From: Leptothoe sp034932105
Lineage (GTDB): Bacteria; Cyanobacteriota; Cyanobacteriia; Phormidesmidales; Phormidesmidaceae
Assembly: GCF_034932105.1 (NCBI RefSeq)
Contig: NZ_JAYGIG010000016.1
Span: forward strand, 1 to 64,000
DNA length: 64,000 nt
Direction: 5' to 3'
The translations under genes and the position numbers were made by a program. Positions within the stretch are counted from its first letter, which is position 1; every line of letters begins with the position of its first letter. Below, piece after piece: positions 18,011 through 26,256 of the stretch. Under the pieces are notes generated by a model. That model did no database searches, had not been told where the DNA came from, and saw only the letters and a program-made list of their open reading frames with translations.

Positions 18011-19267
18011 GTGACTGCCACTCCGCTTTCCCCATCCGTTTCCCCCCAGCTCACCGCCCCCGAGGTCCGTCCCGATCAGCTGGGCCGCTTTGGTCGTTTT
18101 GGCGGCAAGTATGTGCCCGAAACCCTGATGCCTGCCCTAGCAGAGCTGGAGGAGGCGTTTTATACCTATCGCCATGAGGCGGGGTTTGAAGCCGAGCTCA
18201 ACGGACTACTCAAGGACTATGTGGGGCGAGCCAATCCCCTCTACTTTGCGGAGCGCCTGACGGAGTACTATGCCCGTCCCGATGGCAGCGGGGCCCAAAT
18301 CTATCTCAAGCGAGAAGACCTCAACCACACCGGCGCCCATAAGATCAACAACGCCCTCGGTCAGGTGCTCCTGGCCAAGCGCATGGGCAAAAAGCGCATC
18401 ATCGCTGAGACCGGGGCCGGTCAGCACGGGGTGGCCACCGCCACCGTCTGCGCCCGGTTTGGCATTGACTGTGTCATCTATATGGGTGTCCATGACATGG
18501 AGCGTCAGGCCCTGAACGTATTTCGCATGCGGCTGATGGGGGCTACGGTGCAGCCCGTCAGTTCTGGTACGGGTACCCTCAAGGACGCCACCTCTGAAGC
18601 GATTCGAGACTGGGTCACCAACGTGGAAAACACCCACTACATTTTGGGCTCGGTGGCCGGCCCCCATCCCTACCCCATGATTGTGCGGGAGTTCCACGCC
18701 ATCATCGGTCAAGAAACTCGGGCTCAGTGCCAGGAGAAATGGGGCGGTCTACCGGATATTTTGATGGCCTGTGTCGGAGGTGGGTCCAATGCCATGGGCC
18801 TGTTCCATGAGTTTGTGAATGAGCCTACCGTGCGCCTGATTGGCATTGAAGCCTCCGGCGAGGGGGTGAGCACTGGCAAGCACGCCGCCACCCTCACAGC
18901 CGGCCGGATTGGTGTATTACACGGGGCCATGAGCTTTTTGCTCCAGGACAGTGATGGGCAGGTGATTGAACCCCATTCCATCAGTGCCGGTTTGGACTAC
19001 CCCGGTGTCGGTCCCGAGCATAGTTACTTTAAAGACATTGGTCGGGCAGAATATTACGGAGTTACGGATCAAGAAGCCCTGGATGCCTTCCAGCTGGTTT
19101 CCCAACGGGAAGGCATCATTCCGGCCCTGGAAACAGCCCATGCGTTTGCCTATCTAGAAACCCTCTGCCCCCAGTTGGAGGGCAATCCCACCATTGTGAT
19201 CAATTGCTCTGGCCGGGGGGATAAGGATGTGCAAACGGTGGCGAAGATACTGAAGTTTGATGACTAG
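18011..19267 (+). CDS. trpB: Tryptophan synthase beta chain
   Basis: A 418-residue PLP enzyme condensing indole and serine to tryptophan, partner of TrpA. FGRFGGKYVPETLMPAL opens the conserved part. The PLP lysine lies in HKINNALGQVLLAKRMGK, and the phosphate loop is GGGSNAMG. The start is GTG 18011; the first 20 residues are variable. It stands alone without trpA, as is usual in cyanobacteria where trp genes are scattered. Confidence 0.97.
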   Translation: MTATPLSPSVSPQLTAPEVRPDQLGRFGRFGGKYVPETLMPALAELEEAFYTYRHEAGFEAELNGLLKDYVGRANPLYFAERLTEYYARPDGSGAQIYLKREDLNHTGAHKINNALGQVLLAKRMGKKRIIAETGAGQHGVATATVCARFGIDCVIYMGVHDMERQALNVFRMRLMGATVQPVSSGTGTLKDATSEAIRDWVTNVENTHYILGSVAGPHPYPMIVREFHAIIGQETRAQCQEKWGGLPDILMACVGGGSNAMGLFHEFVNEPTVRLIGIEASGEGVSTGKHAATLTAGRIGVLHGAMSFLLQDSDGQVIEPHSISAGLDYPGVGPEHSYFKDIGRAEYYGVTDQEALDAFQLVSQREGIIPALETAHAFAYLETLCPQLEGNPTIVINCSGRGDKDVQTVAKILKFDD

Positions 19268-19354
19268 AAGCATTTTGGGGAGTTGGCTGAGCAGAGTTGT
19301 TTGCGCAGCGTCTCCTTAGGAGTTAGCCAATTCCGCTCGGCCAATTTTACACCC

Positions 19355-19410
19355 AGTGTCCCCTGAGCGGAGTCGTTGGCATAGCCACCCCAGAGGCGCT
19401 AGGGGACACT
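19355..19410. repeat. Inverted repeat downstream of trpB
   Basis: AGTGTCCCCT (19355-19364) is inverted at 19401-19410, around a GC-rich interior. It may form the end of the trpB transcript or be a small intergenic repeat. Confidence 0.5.
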
Positions 19411-19439
19411 TCACTTTGTAATCAAAGGAACCTTGCATC

Positions 19440-20063
19440 TTGGATAACTTTGAGGTTTGCGATCGCGACCTGCCAAAATCCCTACTTGAGCGCTACCTAG
19501 CGGCCGATGCCATGGCCATCGACACCGAAACCATGGGTCTCAATCCCCTGCGAGATCGCCTCTGTCTGGTACAGCTCTGCGACCCGGAGGGCTATAGTTC
19601 AGCCATCCGCATTGAGCGGGGACAAACCAGCGCTCCCAACCTGCAGCAATTGCTCGAAATGCCCAGCATTCTTAAACTATTTCACTTTGCCCGGTTTGAC
19701 TTAGCTACCCTGAAACATCACCTAGGGATTCAAGTAGCCCCCGTATTCTGCACCAAAATTGCCAGCAAACTGGCCCGCACCTATAGCCCCCGCCACGGTC
19801 TCAAAGAACTGGTCAAAGAAATTGCGGGCATAGAACTCGATAAGTCCGCCCAAAGCTCTGATTGGGGCAACGTGAAGCACCTTAGCGACGAGCAGTTGGC
19901 CTATGCCGCCAACGATGTCCGCTATCTCCACGAGCTATCCATGCGTCTTACCCTGATGCTACAGCGGGAAGGGCGCTGGTCCCTGGCGGAGGAATGTTTC
20001 CAATGTCTACCCACCTTTATTCACCTAGATCTGTTGCAGTATCAAAATATTTTTGAGCACTGA
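19440..20063 (+). CDS. Ribonuclease D-like 3'-5' exonuclease
   Basis: A 207-residue DEDDy exonuclease domain without the HRDC domains of full RNase D. The acidic motifs are AIDTET (Exo I), FHFARFDL (Exo II region) and YAANDVRYL (Exo III with Tyr and Asp). Such short RNase D-like proteins are widespread in cyanobacteria; the physiological substrate is unknown. The start is TTG 19440 with AAAGGA at 19424-19429; no ATG is available before the conserved region. Confidence 0.9.
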   Translation: MDNFEVCDRDLPKSLLERYLAADAMAIDTETMGLNPLRDRLCLVQLCDPEGYSSAIRIERGQTSAPNLQQLLEMPSILKLFHFARFDLATLKHHLGIQVAPVFCTKIASKLARTYSPRHGLKELVKEIAGIELDKSAQSSDWGNVKHLSDEQLAYAANDVRYLHELSMRLTLMLQREGRWSLAEECFQCLPTFIHLDLLQYQNIFEH

Positions 20064-20080
20064 GGGATTTAAACCCTCAG
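20060..20080 (+). terminator. Hairpin overlapping the exonuclease stop codon
   Basis: CTGAGGG and CCCTCAG pair across a 7-base loop (20060-20080), with the TGA stop in the left arm. There is no T-run, so termination efficiency is uncertain. Confidence 0.45.
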
Positions 20081-20447
20081 GGGATTTACTGCCCCCGCAG
20101 CAGCGAAAATTTCCGTTACCTTGGTTACTCGTCCCGTAATTTTCAGGGAACTCTGATCACGGAATCAGATCAGGCCGGGCATACCTGGTTGGGGATTAGG
20201 CCTAATGGTGTTACCCCATCACCCCCAAAGTGAAGGCCATCGCCGTCGCCAAAATCTACGTAAGATTCCGGAATGCTTAGGGAACAGAGAGTTAAATACT
20301 AAGGTATTGACCGGATATTTTCCCACCCTCCTTTATGGAGAGTCTCTCGAATGTGGAGTTTCCTTAAAGAAGCTCATCTGTTAATGGTTTTTGTTATGTT
20401 CATACGCCATTAATGTCATCAAAGGTGTTCGTTAATCTATTAATTAT
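20081..20447. other. Intergenic region upstream of the CDP-sugar cluster
   Basis: About 370 bases without a gene. It presumably carries the rfbF promoter; TTGACC occurs near 20308 but no matching -10 stands out. No riboswitch fold was recognised. Confidence 0.4.
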
Positions 20448-21221
20448 ATGAAAGCTGTCATATTAGCCGGTGGTCTAGGTACTCGTCTGAGCGAAGAAAC
20501 TGCCATTAAGCCAAAACCCATGGTGGAGATCGGCGGTAAGCCCATTCTCTGGCACATCATGAAAACCTATTCTCACCACGGCATCAATGAGTTTATTGTT
20601 TGCTGCGGCTACAAAGGATACGTCATCAAAGAGTACTTCGCTAATTATTTTCTCCACATGTCAGACGTGACCTTTGACATGCGCTTTAACCAAATGAATG
20701 TCCATGCGGGTAAAGCAGAACCCTGGCGTGTGACCTTGGTGGATACAGGGGATTCCACCATGACCGGCGGTCGACTTAAGCGAGTAAAAGAGCACATTGG
20801 GAACGAAGATTTTTGCTTTACCTACGGAGACGGTGTTGCCAACGTCAACGTTACCGAGCTAGTGGAATTTCATAAGGAACAAGGTTCATTGGCCACCCTC
20901 ACAGCGGTTCAGCCCCCTGGACGCTTTGGGGCCATTGCCCTGGAAAAAAGCCAAACAAAAATTACCCAGTTTCAGGAAAAACCTGAAGGTGACGGGGCCT
21001 GGATCAACGGTGGCTATTTTGTGCTCAATCCCCAGGTGATTGACTACATCGACGATGATTCAATTTCTTGGGAAAAGGAACCGCTGCAAAAGTTAGCCCA
21101 CATGGAAGAGCTATCGGCCTATAAGCACAGTGGTTTTTGGCAACCCATGGATACCCTGCGGGATAAGCTTTACCTAGAAAAGCTATGGGGTGACGATGAA
21201 GCCCCTTGGAAAGTTTGGTAA
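20448..21221 (+). CDS. rfbF: Glucose-1-phosphate cytidylyltransferase
   Basis: A 257-residue enzyme making CDP-glucose from CTP and glucose 1-phosphate, the first step to CDP-activated deoxysugars of the cell surface. The nucleotidyltransferase signature is AGGLGTRLSEETAIKPKPM. Further sugar-site motifs are CYGDGVANVN-like (FTYGDGVANVN) and WINGGYFVL. The length is that of the family. rfbG and two more sugar genes follow in the same direction after a gap of 251 bp containing a hairpin. Confidence 0.96.
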   Translation: MKAVILAGGLGTRLSEETAIKPKPMVEIGGKPILWHIMKTYSHHGINEFIVCCGYKGYVIKEYFANYFLHMSDVTFDMRFNQMNVHAGKAEPWRVTLVDTGDSTMTGGRLKRVKEHIGNEDFCFTYGDGVANVNVTELVEFHKEQGSLATLTAVQPPGRFGAIALEKSQTKITQFQEKPEGDGAWINGGYFVLNPQVIDYIDDDSISWEKEPLQKLAHMEELSAYKHSGFWQPMDTLRDKLYLEKLWGDDEAPWKVW

Positions 21222-21273
21222 CACCATCGGGTGTCGGACAGTATCTGACTGGAATCTGTTCTGTCACTGCCTA

Positions 21274-21313
21274 GACACCTAAATCTAGTAACGGTTTAGG
21301 TGTCGTTATTTTG
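21274..21313 (+). terminator. Terminator between rfbF and rfbG
   Basis: GACACCTAAA (21274-21283) pairs with TTTAGGTGTC (21295-21304), followed by GTTATTTTG. It suggests rfbF can be transcribed separately or attenuated relative to rfbG. Confidence 0.7.
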
Positions 21314-21472
21314 TGTTGTGGATTTACGACAACATTCGATCTTTAGATCTTTTACGGTTGCTGATTTAGGGTATGAACCTGTCCGTCATAGTTGTCATAG
21401 GGCAGCATCTTTTAGATGAAATCATCGTTCGGATCAGCAACACCCCAATTTTTTTATACTAAAGGAACGGTT

Positions 21473-22549
21473 ATGAACGCTGAATTTTGGCGCGGTAAGC
21501 GAGTTTTTGTAACTGGTCATACGGGCTTTAAGGGTAGTTGGTTAGCCCTCTGGTTGCAACAGCTAGGGGCTGAAGTTGTGGGCTATGCGTTGACCCCTCC
21601 CACCAACCCCAGTCTGTTTGATGTGGCCCAGGTGGGCGATGGCATGATGTCCATTGAGGGCGATGTGCGGGATTTGGCGAGTTTGCAAGATGCGATCGCT
21701 ACCCACAAACCCGACATTATTTTCCACATGGCTGCCCAGCCCTTGGTGCGCTATTCCTATGCCAATCCCGTCGAAACCTATGCCACCAATGTCATGGGTA
21801 CGGTTCACCTGCTCGAGGCCGTTCGCCAAACCGGCAACACCCGAGTCGTGGTCAACATCACCAGCGACAAGTGTTACGAAAACCGGGAATGGGTGTGGGG
21901 CTATCGAGAAAACGAAGCCATGGGTGGCCATGACCCCTACTCCAACAGCAAAGGCTGTGCGGAGCTGGTGGCCTCGGCCTACCGCAATTCCTACTTTGGC
22001 CACAATACCTACCACGAGCACGGTGTGGGTTTAGCCAGCGTCAGGGCTGGCAACGTCATTGGCGGTGGAGACTGGGCTGGTGATCGGCTAATTCCCGACA
22101 TCATTCGCGCCATCATTGCCGGGGAATCGGTGCTCATCCGCAGCCCGAACGCCATTCGGCCTTGGCAACATGTACTGGAGCCCCTAAACGGCTACATGAC
22201 CCTAGCCGAACAGATGTGGGATTCCGGTACCGACGATGCCGAAGGGTGGAACTTTGGCCCCAACGACAGCGATGCCCGTCCCGTCTCATGGATCACCGAA
22301 AAACTCACCCAGCTTTGGGGCGATGGTGCCAGCTGGCAGTTAGACACCAACGTCAATCCCCACGAAGCCACCTATCTAAAACTGGATTGCTCCAAAGCCA
22401 AGAGTCGTTTGAAATGGGCTCCCAAATTGGATTTGGCCACTACCCTAGACTGGATTGTGGAATGGTATCGCGCCTACATCGGGGAAGAGAATATGCACCA
22501 AATGACCGTGGAGCAAATTCGACGCTACGAAGCGCTCAAATCTTTTTAA
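21473..22549 (+). CDS. rfbG: CDP-glucose 4,6-dehydratase
   Basis: A 358-residue NAD-dependent short-chain dehydrogenase/reductase converting CDP-glucose to CDP-4-keto-6-deoxyglucose. The NAD loop is GHTGFKGSWLALWL, the catalytic pair lies in DPYSNSKG (Tyr and Lys), and SYANPVETYATNVMG is family-typical. ATG 21473 has AAAGGA at 21461-21466; the in-frame ATG at 21416 is too far upstream and adds a non-conserved tail. It is cotranscribed with the next two genes. Confidence 0.96.
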   Translation: MNAEFWRGKRVFVTGHTGFKGSWLALWLQQLGAEVVGYALTPPTNPSLFDVAQVGDGMMSIEGDVRDLASLQDAIATHKPDIIFHMAAQPLVRYSYANPVETYATNVMGTVHLLEAVRQTGNTRVVVNITSDKCYENREWVWGYRENEAMGGHDPYSNSKGCAELVASAYRNSYFGHNTYHEHGVGLASVRAGNVIGGGDWAGDRLIPDIIRAIIAGESVLIRSPNAIRPWQHVLEPLNGYMTLAEQMWDSGTDDAEGWNFGPNDSDARPVSWITEKLTQLWGDGASWQLDTNVNPHEATYLKLDCSKAKSRLKWAPKLDLATTLDWIVEWYRAYIGEENMHQMTVEQIRRYEALKSF

Positions 22550-22694
22550 GATTCAGGGGGCTTCCCAGAAAATTGCAGCGCCTACGGTGGCCCAATGACC
22601 TGGGAAAACTCGATGCAGTCCTACCGTTTGTTTCGCTTCTTTGTTTTGCCTCTTTGTTTTCTTTCTAAGGGCTATTAATCGATAGTCAACACCT

Positions 22695-23276
22695 ATGATT
22701 TTTAACGAAACCTCTATCCAGGGGGTCTATATTATTGACCTTGAGCTGCTTAAGGACGATCGGGGATTTTTTGCCCGGAGCTTCTGTGCTCAAGAATTTG
22801 AAGAACGGGGCCTAAAGGCGGCCATTGCCCAGTGCAACATGTCCTTTAACCATAAAAAAGGCACCGTGCGGGGGATGCACTTTCAAATTCCCCCCGCCAC
22901 TGAAACGAAGTTCATCCGCTGCACCCAGGGGGCCGTTTATGACGTCATCGTCGACCTGCGGAAAGATTCCCCCACCTACCTATCCCATGTGGGGGTGGAA
23001 CTGAGTGCCGACAATCGCCGCGCCCTGTATGTGCCGGAAATGTTTGCCCACGGGTATCAAACCCTGACAGACAATGCAGAAGTGATCTATCAGGTCACCG
23101 AGTTTTACACCCCTGGTTACGAGCGGGGACTGCGCCACAGCGATCCTAAACTAGCCATTGACTGGCCCTTGCCTGTGACCACAATTTCCCACAAGGATGC
23201 CAATTGGCCCCTATTGGATGACCAGCCCACCGACCAGCCCACCGACCAGCCCGTTTCCCTAGGAGTGTCCTCATGA
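22695..23276 (+). CDS. dTDP-4-dehydrorhamnose 3,5-epimerase-like sugar epimerase
   Basis: A 193-residue RmlC-like cupin. The catalytic His lies in RGMHFQIPP and the later part has GAVYDVIVDLRKDS and MFAHGYQTL. In this context (after rfbF and rfbG) it probably acts on a CDP-4-keto-6-deoxy sugar rather than on dTDP-rhamnose, which is an inference. The C-terminus is extended by a short tandem repeat (DQPTDQPTDQP; 12-bp units). Its stop overlaps the next start by four bases (ATGA), so the two are translationally coupled. Confidence 0.9.
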   Translation: MIFNETSIQGVYIIDLELLKDDRGFFARSFCAQEFEERGLKAAIAQCNMSFNHKKGTVRGMHFQIPPATETKFIRCTQGAVYDVIVDLRKDSPTYLSHVGVELSADNRRALYVPEMFAHGYQTLTDNAEVIYQVTEFYTPGYERGLRHSDPKLAIDWPLPVTTISHKDANWPLLDDQPTDQPTDQPVSLGVSS

Positions 23277-24574
23277 TTATTATTGATACTGCTCTCAAAG
23301 CCCGGGCCGAAGCGGGCAACCCTGTCCGCATCGGGATGATCGGCGCAGGCTTTATGGGCCGAGGAATTGCTAATCAGATTATCCATTCCGTACCGGGGAT
23401 GGAACTGGTGGCCGTATTTAGTCGCCGGTTGGACGGGGCTAAGCGGGCCTATCAGGAAGCAGGGGTGGACCATATCCAGACCGTGACCACCGTTGCTGAG
23501 TTGGAAGATGCCATCACCAGCGGTATACCAGCAGTTACCGAAGATGCATCCCTGCTATGCAAAGCGGAAAATATTGATGCCCTGGTGGAGGTGACTGGCA
23601 CCATTGATTTTGGGGCCGAGATTGTCCTAGAGGCGATCAATAACAAAAAGCATGTGGTGCTGATGAACGCTGAGCTAGATGGCACCATTGGCCCCATCCT
23701 CAAGGTCTATGCTGACCGAGCCGGGGTGGTGCTTTCCAATTGTGATGGCGACCAGCCGGGCGTAGAGATGAACCTCTACCGCTATGTTAAGAGCATCGGG
23801 TTTACTCCCCTACTGTGCGGCAACATCAAAGGCCTGCAAGACCGTTATCGCAACCCCACTACCCAACAGAGTTTTGCCGCCCAGTGGAAGCAGGCGGCCT
23901 ACATGGTGACCAGCTTTGCCGATGGCACCAAAATCTCCTTTGAGCAGGCCATTGTGGCCAATGCCACGGGGATGAAAGTTTCCCAGCGGGGCATGTTTGG
24001 CTACGATTTTCGAGGCCACGTGGATGACATGACCCACCTCTATGATGTGGATCAGCTCAAGTCCCTGGGGGGAATTGTGGACTATGTGGTGGGGGCCCAG
24101 CCTGCGGCCGGGGTGTTTATTTATGCCACCAACGATGACCCCAAGCATCAGCACTATCTGAACTACTACAAGCGGGGCGAGGGTCCCCTCTATAGCTTCT
24201 ATACGCCCTATCACATCTGTCATTTTGAGGTGCCGTTGTCCTTGGCCCGGGCCGTTCTTTTCCACGATGCGGTCATGGCTCCCCTGGGCAAACCCATGGT
24301 GGATGTGGTGGCTTCGGCTAAAATCGACCTCAAAGCAGGGGAAACATTGGATGGCATTGGTTACTACATGACCTATGGCCAATGTGAAAATGCCGATGTG
24401 GCCATCGCCCAAAACCTATTGCCCATGGGTCTGGCGGAAGGGTGCACCCTCAAGCATGATGTGGCTAAAGACCAGGTACTGACCTACGACGATGTGATCT
24501 TCCCCGAGGGTCGTAGATGCGACCAACTACGGGCAGAGCAAGATAGCCATTTCTTTGCGGCAGCAATGGTATAG
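23273..24574 (+). CDS. NAD(P)-dependent oxidoreductase with C-terminal SAF-like domain
   Basis: A 433-residue protein related to homoserine dehydrogenase-type oxidoreductases. The N-terminal Rossmann fold shows RIGMIGAGFMGRGIANQI, and a second motif VEVTGTIDFGAE lies near 105. The C-terminal third (ending AIAQNLLPMGLAEGCTLKHDV) resembles SAF-type domains found in sialic acid and sugar enzymes. Proteins of this kind often follow rfbF-rfbG-epimerase in surface-sugar clusters, and it probably acts on the branch leading to an unusual CDP-sugar. Its exact reaction is unknown. It overlaps the epimerase gene by four bases. Confidence 0.85.
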   Translation: MIIIDTALKARAEAGNPVRIGMIGAGFMGRGIANQIIHSVPGMELVAVFSRRLDGAKRAYQEAGVDHIQTVTTVAELEDAITSGIPAVTEDASLLCKAENIDALVEVTGTIDFGAEIVLEAINNKKHVVLMNAELDGTIGPILKVYADRAGVVLSNCDGDQPGVEMNLYRYVKSIGFTPLLCGNIKGLQDRYRNPTTQQSFAAQWKQAAYMVTSFADGTKISFEQAIVANATGMKVSQRGMFGYDFRGHVDDMTHLYDVDQLKSLGGIVDYVVGAQPAAGVFIYATNDDPKHQHYLNYYKRGEGPLYSFYTPYHICHFEVPLSLARAVLFHDAVMAPLGKPMVDVVASAKIDLKAGETLDGIGYYMTYGQCENADVAIAQNLLPMGLAEGCTLKHDVAKDQVLTYDDVIFPEGRRCDQLRAEQDSHFFAAAMV

Positions 24575-24581
24575 GTTTGGG

Positions 24582-24607
24582 CACCCGGTACCTTAGGGTA
24601 CCGGGTG
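24582..24607. terminator. Bidirectional hairpin between convergent genes
   Basis: CACCCGGTACC and GGTACCGGGTG form a perfect 11-bp stem around TTAG. It lies in the 34-bp gap between the oxidoreductase and the LuxR-type gene, so it can serve both. No strong T-run is present. Confidence 0.65.
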
Positions 24608-24608
24608 A

Positions 24609-25250
24609 CTAACTTGCGATCGCACCATACTCTCCCCCATCCCCCACGACCCGCCGCTTAGCCAGGATACTTTTCACATGTTTTTTCACCGTATTTTCGG
24701 TGATATATAACTTACTGGCTATAGCCTCATAGGACTGATTCTGCAGGCGGAGTTCCCACACCTTCACCTCCCGTGGAGTGAGGCCATAGCGCTTGCCATC
24801 AGCCACGGCCCGACGACGATGGGCCTGCTGACGATCCTCTAAAATCAGCATCAGACAGTGCTCCTGATAAGCCTTGAGGTTCAGCGGTTGAATGCGCACC
24901 CGAATCGGCTGCTGTTGGGCATCGACAATGTCCATTTCTAAGCCCAAGTGGGTCTCAATGCCACTGGTCATATTCTTAAAAATTGGCTGGCATAGGGTCC
25001 ACAGGGCTTTGGGCACCTGGGATAGCTCGCAGCTGGCATGATTTGAGGAAACCAGGCCATGGCAGACGTGGACAGCCATGGTGTTGGCCTTGAGTATGCG
25101 GCCGCTGGCCGAAACAATTAATAGACCATCCACCAGATGATCCAGGGCCGTTGCCAATAGGGAGTTGATGGTAGCCCCATGGTCAAAAGATTCAGCGGGG
25201 TCAAAGGGGCCAAAGTACGACGAATTAGAGGAGCTATTCATAGTGGGCAT
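24609..25250 (-). CDS. LuxR/GerE-type transcriptional regulator with PAS-like N-terminus
   Basis: A protein of about 213 residues. The C-terminal HTH (GLTPREVKVWELRLQNQSYEAIA, then ITENTVKKHVKSIL) is LuxR-type and binds DNA. The N-terminal 110 residues include a PAS-like opening (LDHLVDGLLIVSASGRILKANTMA) and would sense a ligand or partner. There is no receiver domain, so it is not a standard response regulator. The start is uncertain: ATG 25250 is chosen, ATG 25241 and GTG 25274 are alternatives. Target genes are unknown. Confidence 0.85.
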   Translation of the reverse strand: MPTMNSSSNSSYFGPFDPAESFDHGATINSLLATALDHLVDGLLIVSASGRILKANTMAVHVCHGLVSSNHASCELSQVPKALWTLCQPIFKNMTSGIETHLGLEMDIVDAQQQPIRVRIQPLNLKAYQEHCLMLILEDRQQAHRRRAVADGKRYGLTPREVKVWELRLQNQSYEAIASKLYITENTVKKHVKSILAKRRVVGDGGEYGAIAS

Positions 25251-25374
25251 CCCGAACTCAAGTAACCAGAACACCGGGGCATTGGGCAGAGGGGAAACCC
25301 TCAGGACCGTTGGTAATGGATCAACGGTGCCCCTGTTCTAAGTATTTATCAGGACTCCCACCATAAATTCGGCA

Positions 25375-26220
25375 TTAGTTTTGCGGTTGCGTAACAAAAC
25401 GACAACAATCTATCCGTGGGATGGCAGTAATATCCCCCAGACCGATGGATTCTAGTAGGCCTTGCCAATCTGCTTGGCCAAAGCCATGGCTAGAGCTATT
25501 ACCAGACCCAGGGCCCGGCTGCGAAAATTGAGCCTCGGCCAAGACCGATAGATGATCCACCAAAAATTGTTGGGGGGGTTGGGGCAAGGCATCCCCCTCC
25601 AAGGGCTGATAGTTGATCCAACCGTCCACCACAATGGGAGGACCAGCGGCACAATGGACCGTTAGATACCAGTGGTAGTCGGTGTTGGCCATTAAGGTCA
25701 GTCCCACATCGTTCAAGGACACCCGCATAATGCCGGGAACCGTTGCCATGGCATCCGTAGTATCCAATCGAGACCGACTGATGGTATTGCCTGCCCCATC
25801 TTTGAGGGTAAATTCCACCCGACTGTCTTCTACCAGGCCATAGGGTTGATAAAACCAGAGATCGGGGGACGCCCTATGGGTAAAACTAAAAACGATTTCC
25901 CCAGAGCTCTCGTCAGTCTGAGCAATAGTCTGATCCCCCCCTGTCCAGGTGGCGGTATCGGGCATCAGGGCCGTCAACGGCGACACATCCGGTGGTAAAT
26001 CACACACCCCGCCACGACTGCCACCACCTCGGCGCGTTCCCCTGCGGGGATAACCTATGTCCTGCGGGGGCCCTGATAAGAGAACCGCTGGGTGAATGGG
26101 TGGGTAAATCGCTGGGTGAACCGATGGCATCGATGGGAACAGCCTGCGAGCTTGGGCAGGGGAACCTAGGCCTAGGGCCAGTCCCGTTAAAAACATGGTT
26201 ACAACGTAGATGTACTTCAT
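25375..26220 (-). CDS. DUF928 secreted protein
   Basis: A 281-residue protein with a signal peptide (hydrophobic 5-20, AQA cleavage region) and the DUF928 pattern: RRGTRRGGGSRGGVCD, LTALMP, PDLWFYQPY, and a C-terminal helical region. DUF928 proteins are cyanobacterial, exported and of unknown role; they often follow CHAT-CHASE2 and DUF1822 genes. Here it is the last gene of the sigma-DUF1822-CHAT-CHASE2 operon, 36 bp after the previous stop. Confidence 0.9.
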   Translation of the reverse strand: MKYIYVVTMFLTGLALGLGSPAQARRLFPSMPSVHPAIYPPIHPAVLLSGPPQDIGYPRRGTRRGGGSRGGVCDLPPDVSPLTALMPDTATWTGGDQTIAQTDESSGEIVFSFTHRASPDLWFYQPYGLVEDSRVEFTLKDGAGNTISRSRLDTTDAMATVPGIMRVSLNDVGLTLMANTDYHWYLTVHCAAGPPIVVDGWINYQPLEGDALPQPPQQFLVDHLSVLAEAQFSQPGPGSGNSSSHGFGQADWQGLLESIGLGDITAIPRIDCCRFVTQPQN

Positions 26221-26256
26221 CGGTCACCCCTGTAGTATGGCTATGGTCTATATCGA

